Shown: positions 58,806 to 64,000 of the stretch, piece after piece
How positions within the stretch are numbered: position 1 is the first letter of the stretch
Layout of the letters: the number at the start of each line of letters is the position of its first letter
Assembly: GCA_019634835.1 (NCBI GenBank)
Contig: JAHCAO010000003.1
Span: 1-64,000, forward strand
From: Gammaproteobacteria bacterium
GTDB lineage: Bacteria > Pseudomonadota > Gammaproteobacteria > DSM-16500
Reading direction: 5' to 3'
DNA length: 64,000 nucleotides
Made by a program: the position numbers and the translations under genes
Notes under the pieces: model-generated
Databases searched by the model: none
Told to the model about the DNA's origin: nothing
What the model saw: only the letters and a program-made list of their open reading frames with translations

Positions 58806-59924
58806 ATGTTAATTGGCGTTCCGAAAGAGATAAAGAATTTTGAATATCGAGTTGGATTAGTGCCAAGTAGTATTAGAGAGCTAATTGCTAATGGACATCA
58901 AGTTATTGTGCAAAAAGGTGCTGGTGAAAAAATTGGTTTTAATGATGAGCTATATCAACGCGTAGGTGCACGTATTGCGGACACTGCTGCAGAAATATTT
59001 CAGCAAGCGGATATGATTATCAAAGTGAAGGAGCCTCAGCCAGACGAATGCCGTATGCTGCATGAAAATCAAGTGTTATTCACTTACTTGCATTTAGCAC
59101 CTGATCCCAAACAAGCAAAAATGCTGCAAGAATCAGGATGTGTTGCCATTGCTTATGAGACTGTGACAAATCAACATCATGGATTACCATTATTAGCGCC
59201 TATGAGCGAAGTAGCGGGTCGCATGGCAATACAAGCAGGAGCGACCAGCCTTGAGATTAAGAATGGCGGTCGCGGCATATTGCTAGGCGGAGTCCCTGGT
59301 GTGGTACCAGCAAAGGTGGTGGTATTGGGCGCTGGAGTTGTAGGAACTAACTCAGTTCGTGTCGCCATCGGTATGGGTGCCAATGTCATTGTCATTGATA
59401 AATCACTTGAGCGTTTGTATCGCTTAGATCTGCAATTTGGATCGAAAATTAATACCGTGTTTTCAACGATGGATTCTATTGAAGAACATGTACAAAGTGC
59501 TGATTTAGTCATTGGTGCTGTATTGATACCTGGCGCTTCAGCTCCGCGCTTAGTGACAGAGAATATGTTAAGTAAGATGCGCCCCGGATCAGTGATTGTT
59601 GATGTATCCATTGACCAAGGGGGTTGCTTCGAAACCAGTAAACCAACCACGCATGAAGATCCTACTTATATTATTAATGGAGTTGTACATTATTGTGTTG
59701 CGAATATGCCAGGAGCAGTGCCGCGTACTTCAACCGTTGCTCTCAATAATGCGACTTTGCCATTTGTACTAGCACTTGCGAATGATGGGTATAAAGAGGC
59801 AATGCGGCGTAATCATCATTTACTGCACGGTTTAAATATTGCAAATGGAAAAATTACTCATCAAGCAGTTGCTGAAGCATTGAATCAAGCTTATACACCT
59901 GCAGAACAAATGATAGGGGAGTAA
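58806..59924 (+). CDS. ald: Alanine dehydrogenase
   Basis: 372 residues. It opens MLIGVPKEIKNFEYRVGLVP, has the substrate-binding Lys/His region (IKVKEPQPDE, LFTYLHLAPD) and the NAD-binding GAGVVGTNSVRVAIGMGA, then VDVSIDQGGCFET and the late MPGAVPRTST block. It oxidises L-alanine to pyruvate and ammonia, or the reverse, feeding amino-acid carbon into central metabolism. GGAG before the ATG supports the start, 13 bases after htpG; the frame stays open further upstream only because it overlaps htpG. The M17 peptidase gene begins one base after its stop, so the pair forms a unit for peptide and alanine use. Confidence 0.97.
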   Translation: MLIGVPKEIKNFEYRVGLVPSSIRELIANGHQVIVQKGAGEKIGFNDELYQRVGARIADTAAEIFQQADMIIKVKEPQPDECRMLHENQVLFTYLHLAPDPKQAKMLQESGCVAIAYETVTNQHHGLPLLAPMSEVAGRMAIQAGATSLEIKNGGRGILLGGVPGVVPAKVVVLGAGVVGTNSVRVAIGMGANVIVIDKSLERLYRLDLQFGSKINTVFSTMDSIEEHVQSADLVIGAVLIPGASAPRLVTENMLSKMRPGSVIVDVSIDQGGCFETSKPTTHEDPTYIINGVVHYCVANMPGAVPRTSTVALNNATLPFVLALANDGYKEAMRRNHHLLHGLNIANGKITHQAVAEALNQAYTPAEQMIGE

Positions 59925-59925
59925 T

Positions 59926-61293
59926 ATGCCTATTTGCTTTAATATTGAAACTAATAATAATGTTATTCCTATTTCTGTCGTGGCACAAAAATTCTTTTCT
60001 GATTGGTTAGCAATGCAATCTGCTTCAGTGAAAGAATGGTTGACAGCCACTCAATTCCAGGCGGAAGCGGGTAGTGTTCGTCTTATTCCAGATGTGAATG
60101 GTAAAATTGCACGCGTCGTCTGTTGCACAGCGGAGATAGATAATTTATGGAGTGTGGGTGCGTTACCTTTTGCTTTACCAGAAGGTTTATATAAATTTGA
60201 TGTTAGCGATACACATTATACTTCTTACGCTATTGCATGGGGACTAGGCGCTTATCAATTCAATCGATATAAAAAACCCTTGCGGCAACCAGCAGTGTTA
60301 TATTTACCGGCCGCTTTACTCTCACATGTCTCTAATATGGTTGAATCAATTAACCTAGTTCGTGATTGTATTAATACACCTACGGATGATATGGGGCCAA
60401 CAGAATTTACTTCTGTTGTGGAAAGACTTGCTAACCAGTATGACGCAACACTCACTCAAATAATTGGGGAAGAATTATTACACCAAAATTATGCTTCCAT
60501 TTATACCGTCGGTCGTGCCAGTGACGATGCGCCTAGATTATTAGATTTACGTTGGGGCAACATGAATCACCCTAAAGTGACGCTGGTCGGCAAAGGAGTT
60601 TGCTTTGATACAGGTGGCTTAGATATTAAACCTTCTGCTTATATGCAGTTAATGAAAAAAGACATGGCTGGTGCTGCACATGTATTAGGTTTAGCACGAA
60701 TGGTAATGGAAGAGAAACTTCCTGTGTGTTTACGCGTATTAATCCCAGTGGTAGAAAATGCAATATCAGGCAATGCTTACCGTCCTGGTGATGTCATTAA
60801 AAGCCGTAAAGGCATCACAATAGAAATAGGTAATACAGATGCTGAAGGACGTGTAATCTTATCCGATGCATTAACGGAAGCAGTGAGTGAAAAACCAGAA
60901 TTATTAATTGATATGACAACATTAACTGGTGCTGCACGTATTGCGCTAGGAACAGAATTACCAGCAGTATTTTCAAATAACGACCAAGTTGTTAACGATG
61001 TGATCAAGCAAGGAGAAAAGCATAATGATCCTATGTGGCGGCTACCATTATTCACCATGTATCGTGAATACTTAAACAGTCCGATTGCAGATATTAACAA
61101 TAATTCGTCAGAGCCCTATGCTGGTGCAATTACTGCTGCTTTATTCTTGAAGGAGTTTGTACCTGATGAAACTCCATGGCTGCATTTTGATTTAATGGCA
61201 TGGAATTTACGTACACGCCCAGGACGACCCCAAGGTGGTGAAGCGATGTCATTGCGTGCATTATTTGCTTATTTGAAGAATAGGTTTCAGTAG
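59926..61293 (+). CDS. M17 leucyl aminopeptidase family protein (second copy)
   Basis: 455 residues. Catalytic core intact: VGKGVCFDTGGLDIKP, KKDMAGAAHVLGLARM, and NTDAEGRVILSDALTEA carry the metal ligands and catalytic Lys/Arg. The N-terminal domain is shorter and unlike that of the PepA encoded in this window, placing it with the second, shorter M17 branch of proteobacteria rather than as a recent duplicate. Should release N-terminal residues from peptides. AGGGGAG upstream of ATG; directly behind ald. Coupling of a peptidase with alanine dehydrogenase suggests use of peptides as a carbon source (inference). Confidence 0.93.
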   Translation: MPICFNIETNNNVIPISVVAQKFFSDWLAMQSASVKEWLTATQFQAEAGSVRLIPDVNGKIARVVCCTAEIDNLWSVGALPFALPEGLYKFDVSDTHYTSYAIAWGLGAYQFNRYKKPLRQPAVLYLPAALLSHVSNMVESINLVRDCINTPTDDMGPTEFTSVVERLANQYDATLTQIIGEELLHQNYASIYTVGRASDDAPRLLDLRWGNMNHPKVTLVGKGVCFDTGGLDIKPSAYMQLMKKDMAGAAHVLGLARMVMEEKLPVCLRVLIPVVENAISGNAYRPGDVIKSRKGITIEIGNTDAEGRVILSDALTEAVSEKPELLIDMTTLTGAARIALGTELPAVFSNNDQVVNDVIKQGEKHNDPMWRLPLFTMYREYLNSPIADINNNSSEPYAGAITAALFLKEFVPDETPWLHFDLMAWNLRTRPGRPQGGEAMSLRALFAYLKNRFQ

Positions 61294-61350
61294 AAAGTAC
61301 GTGCTAAGAAGAGCTTTGACGCTTATGCTGCTAGTGACTACAATAAGACG

Positions 61351-61521
61351 GGTGGACGAAGAGTTTTTTACAATGAGAGAAGAAGGGTATTTTTCCTTTA
61401 CCCTTCACCGCAAAACACACTCATCCTTGAGTGGGTTTTGCTCTCGCAGACTCCTGTCTGCGAGTGAATGGTTCATACAAAATACCCTTCTTCTCTCATT
61501 GTAAAAAACTCTTCGTCCACC
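61351..61521. repeat. Large palindromic element B (43-bp perfect arms)
   Basis: Arms 61351-61393 and 61479-61521 are exact reverse complements over 43 bases. The 85-base centre itself folds into two hairpins: GCAAAAC..GTTTTGC and CTCGCAGAC-TCCT-GTCTGCGAG. The TCCT loop with GAC/GTC closing pairs also occurs in the A-family centres. It fills most of the gap between the peptidase and aqpZ. Confidence 0.95.
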
Positions 61522-61578
61522 AACGAGACTGTAAGCATTTAAAAATTTCTGCTGTGAATACTATCAAGGAGGATAAGT

Positions 61579-62283
61579 ATGAGTTTACTAAAAAGAATGA
61601 GTGCTGAATTAATAGGAACTTTTTGGCTAGTGTTAGGTGGATGTGGAAGTGCTGTTATCGCCGCAAATTTTGGTGGAACAGGAATTGGCTTGCTAGGAGT
61701 GGCCTTTGCTTTTGGTCTAACGGTATTAACAATGGTGTTTGCATTAGGCCATATTTCAGGAGGACATTTTAACCCGGCTGTTTCATTTGGTCTGATGGTG
61801 GGGGGACGTTTTAAATTTACTGATTTTATTCTTTATATGGTTGCTCAGGTGTTAGGTGCTGTACTTGCTGCTGCAGTGCTTTACTACATTGCCAGTGGCC
61901 AATCTGGTTTTGATATCTCCAATGGACTGGCAAATAATGGTTATGGAGAACATTCACCAGGGCATTATTCACTAGCCTCAGGTTTTATCACTGAAGTTAT
62001 CATGACATTCATGTTTTTAATTACCATACTGGGCGCCACTGATTCACGTGCTCCTAAAGGGTTTGCTGCTTTGGCAATAGGATTAAGCTTGACCTTAATA
62101 CATCTCATTAGTATCCCTGTTACTAATACCTCCGTTAATCCTGCTAGAAGTACGGGTCCTGCACTGATTGTTGGCGGATGGGCATTGGAGCAGTTATGGT
62201 TTTTTTGGCTCGCACCCTTATTAGGTGCATTGATAGCAGGGATCGTTTACCGCTGTTTTGCGGACAAAACGAATACGGATTAG
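61579..62283 (+). CDS. aqpZ: Aquaporin Z
   Basis: 234 residues, six spans. Both NPA boxes are present ([11 protein letters not shown] and [10 protein letters not shown]). The selectivity filter residues match water channels: His in LIHLISIPV and Arg after the second NPA. The [19 protein letters not shown] block is the same as I recall for E. coli AqpZ. It passes water, not glycerol. A strong AAGGAGG precedes the ATG. It stands behind the B-type palindrome and ends convergent with tdh. Confidence 0.97.
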   Translation: MSLLKRMSAELIGTFWLVLGGCGSAVIAANFGGTGIGLLGVAFAFGLTVLTMVFALGHISGGHFNPAVSFGLMVGGRFKFTDFILYMVAQVLGAVLAAAVLYYIASGQSGFDISNGLANNGYGEHSPGHYSLASGFITEVIMTFMFLITILGATDSRAPKGFAALAIGLSLTLIHLISIPVTNTSVNPARSTGPALIVGGWALEQLWFFWLAPLLGALIAGIVYRCFADKTNTD

Positions 62284-62360
62284 CCAGTAGGAATGTAGTG
62301 ATGGCCCTGACGGTTTTGTAGTCATTCACAGGAGAGTAGTATAGTTAAGTGTGTATATTT

Positions 62361-62383
62361 CCCAAGAGTAAGCAACTCTTGGG
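62361..62383. terminator. Hairpin between convergent aqpZ and tdh
   Basis: CCCAAGAGT-AAGCA-ACTCTTGGG, a perfect 9-bp stem, 77 bases after aqpZ and 12 bases beyond the tdh stop. No clean T-run follows on either strand, so termination is likely but not certain. Confidence 0.5.
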
Positions 62384-62394
62384 AGTTGCATGTA

Positions 62395-63435
62395 TTATTT
62401 TCTTTTCTCTCCCCAATTTAAAATAACTTTTCCAGAAAGTCCTGAACGCATGATGTCGAAAGCTGTTTGATAATCATCTATGGCAAATTCGTGCGTAATA
62501 ACAGGCGAAATATTTAAACCGCTTTGCAGCATAGTTATCATTTTATACCAGGTGTCATACATTTCACGGCCATAGATACCTTTAATCGTTAGTCCTTTTA
62601 AAATGACTTGGTTCCAATCTATGTGAGTGGTGTGAGGCAAAAAACCGAGTAGAGCTATTTTGCCTCCATGATTAATGTGAGTAAGCATGTCATTAAAAGC
62701 GTTAGAATTACCTGACATCTCTAAACCGACATCGAATCCTTCTTTCATATCTAGCTGATCCATGACTTGCTTTAAGGTTGTTTGGGATGCATTCACCGCT
62801 AACGTTGCTCCCATTTTTTCAGCGAGTTTTAAACGATATTCATTCACATCAGTAATGACAACATGCCGAGCTCCAGCATAACGAGCAATGGCTGCAGCCA
62901 TTACACCAACCGGGCCAGCGCCAGTAATCAAAACATCCTCCCCCACTAAATCAAATGAAAGAGCCGTATGAGTTGCATTACCCAAGGGATCTAAAATAGA
63001 AGCTTGTTTATCTGTAATAGATTCAGGTATAGGATAAGCATTGGTTGCAGGAATAGATAAATATTCAGCAAAACAACCATGGCGTGTAACACCAATACTG
63101 ACATTTTTACGGCAAATATGTGACTGTCCTGAACGGCAATTACGACAATGACCACAGGCAATGTGACCTTCTCCAGATACTCTGTCACCCACTTTGAAAT
63201 AAGAATCTACTTCTTTTCCGATTTCAACGACTTCACCTACAAATTCATGGCCAATTACTAAAGGAACACTGATGTGTTCTTGCGCCCATTCGTCCCAATT
63301 ATAAATATGGATATCGGTTCCGCATATGGCAGTTTTCTTTATTTTTATTAATACATCATTAGGGCCAATGATGGGAGCGGGTACGTCTTCTACCCAAATG
63401 CCAATTTCTGGTTTTGTTTTAACTAATGCTTTCAT
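62395..63435 (-). CDS. tdh: L-threonine 3-dehydrogenase
   Basis: 346-residue zinc alcohol dehydrogenase family enzyme. Catalytic zinc ligands in [14 protein letters not shown] and GHEFVGEV; structural zinc cysteines in [18 protein letters not shown] site [18 protein letters not shown]. Oxidises threonine to 2-amino-3-ketobutyrate, the substrate of the enzyme encoded by kbl just upstream; together they turn threonine into glycine and acetyl-CoA. The ATG lies 17 bases inside the end of kbl, so the two genes overlap and are coupled. Confidence 0.97.
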   Translation of the reverse strand: MKALVKTKPEIGIWVEDVPAPIIGPNDVLIKIKKTAICGTDIHIYNWDEWAQEHISVPLVIGHEFVGEVVEIGKEVDSYFKVGDRVSGEGHIACGHCRNCRSGQSHICRKNVSIGVTRHGCFAEYLSIPATNAYPIPESITDKQASILDPLGNATHTALSFDLVGEDVLITGAGPVGVMAAAIARYAGARHVVITDVNEYRLKLAEKMGATLAVNASQTTLKQVMDQLDMKEGFDVGLEMSGNSNAFNDMLTHINHGGKIALLGFLPHTTHIDWNQVILKGLTIKGIYGREMYDTWYKMITMLQSGLNISPVITHEFAIDDYQTAFDIMRSGLSGKVILNWGEKRK

Positions 63436-64000
63436 ACGTGCTTCCTTTAATGATACCGAGTTGTCGGCCTACTGTTGCAAAAGCATGAATGGCTTTATCT
63501 AAATGATGTTTCTCATGGCCTGCTGACATTTGTGTACGTATACGTGCCTGATCTTGTGGTACTACAGGATAAGAAAATCCAATGACATAAACCCCTTCAT
63601 GCAACAGATGATCCGCCATGAGGCTAGCCAGTTTTGCATCACCTAACATGACTGGAATAATAGGATGGTCACCTGGAACTAAGTGGAATCCAAGTTTTTC
63701 CATATGCTGTCGGAAATAAACACTATTCTCATGTACTTTTTTAATGAGGTGTTGATTAGCTTCAAGTGTTTCTAATACTTTGACAGAGGTAGCAGCAATA
63801 GTGGGAGCCAGTGTATTAGAAAAAAGATAAGGACGTGAACGCTGTCTTAGCCATGCCACAATTTCCTTACTACTGCTGGTATAACCTCCCATGGCACCGC
63901 CCAATGCTTTACCCAATGTACCGGTAATAATATCCACTCGTCCCATGACATGGTGATATTCATGTGTACCGCGCCCATGTTCTCCCATGAAGCCAACTGC
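63419..64000 (-). CDS. kbl: Glycine C-acetyltransferase (KBL), N-terminus outside window
   Basis: The C-terminal 193 residues of a PLP-dependent 2-amino-3-ketobutyrate CoA ligase, cut by the right edge. The frame reads [16 protein letters not shown] at the edge, then the PLP-lysine motif [28 protein letters not shown], and [22 protein letters not shown]. It cleaves 2-amino-3-ketobutyrate with CoA to glycine and acetyl-CoA. An internal Met at 63988 is not the start. Overlaps tdh by 17 bases, the usual kbl-tdh operon. Confidence 0.96.
   Translation of the reverse strand, partial: AVGFMGEHGRGTHEYHHVMGRVDIITGTLGKALGGAMGGYTSSSKEIVAWLRQRSRPYLFSNTLAPTIAATSVKVLETLEANQHLIKKVHENSVYFRQHMEKLGFHLVPGDHPIIPVMLGDAKLASLMADHLLHEGVYVIGFSYPVVPQDQARIRTQMSAGHEKHHLDKAIHAFATVGRQLGIIKGSTYESIS

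Noticed and set aside
59177-59650. 157-codon frame antisense to ald
   Set aside because: Shadow of the ald coding sequence; no start signal or known motif.
59926-61293. Second M17 peptidase as a recent copy of pepA
   Set aside because: N-terminal halves do not resemble each other; only the catalytic core is shared, as in the two old branches of the family.

Overview
The window reads as chromosomal DNA of an AT-rich gammaproteobacterium, most likely of the order Legionellales (Legionella/Coxiella relatives). Core gene order is gammaproteobacterial: tRNA-Leu, tig, clpP, clpX, lon, hupB, tRNA-Val, tRNA-Asp, ppiD; dnaE, accA, tilS; pyrG, kdsA; pepA, holC, valS with lptF-lptG divergent; tdh-kbl. 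Between these blocks sit genes with eukaryote-like modules (F-box, ankyrin repeats, leucine-rich repeats) of the kind Legionellales use as secreted effectors. The genus cannot be fixed by reading alone, and no secretion-system genes are in the window.

1-17.1 kb: the downstream end of a trans-acyltransferase polyketide/non-ribosomal peptide cluster. A giant synthase enters from the left edge and ends with ECH-ECH-ACP-KS-ACP-C-A-PCP-TE, so it is the last protein of the assembly line and releases the product. Next come a three-gene ABC-2 exporter (HlyD-type adaptor, ATPase-ATPase-permease fusion, second permease) and a NodT-type outer-membrane channel lipoprotein. A leucine-rich-repeat protein and a stand-alone acyltransferase that serves the AT-less synthase, or edits its chain, follow only 4 bases apart.

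17.1-32.5 kb: membrane proteins (VTT/DedA-like, TerC-like), a double bactofilin, an AI-2E-type permease, a CorA-like transporter, a periplasmic FKBP isomerase, then the proteostasis block (tig, clpP, clpX, lon), HU, two tRNAs and ppiD.

32.5-49.2 kb: two accessory islands interrupt the core. The first (F-box protein; ankyrin protein with a possible papain-like N-terminus) lies between ppiD and dnaE. The second (double serine hydrolase, glycine-rich protein, a small unknown protein) lies between kdsA and valS. Between them are dnaE-accA-tilS, a small membrane protein and pyrG-kdsA.

49.2-64 kb: valS-holC-pepA on the minus strand, lptF-lptG, htpG, ald, a second M17 aminopeptidase, aqpZ, then tdh-kbl, with kbl cut by the right edge.

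The strongest unexplained signal is a set of intergenic palindromes. Two elements (about 18.85-19.04 and 52.54-52.71 kb) have perfect 53- and 56-bp arms around a nearly identical loop. Their arms differ from each other, yet each pairs perfectly with its own partner. A third (61.35-61.52 kb) has perfect 43-bp arms and shares an inner hairpin design. Degenerate relatives lie near 19.2, 42.1 and 54.5 kb, and a shorter unrelated family near 22.7 and 56.8 kb.
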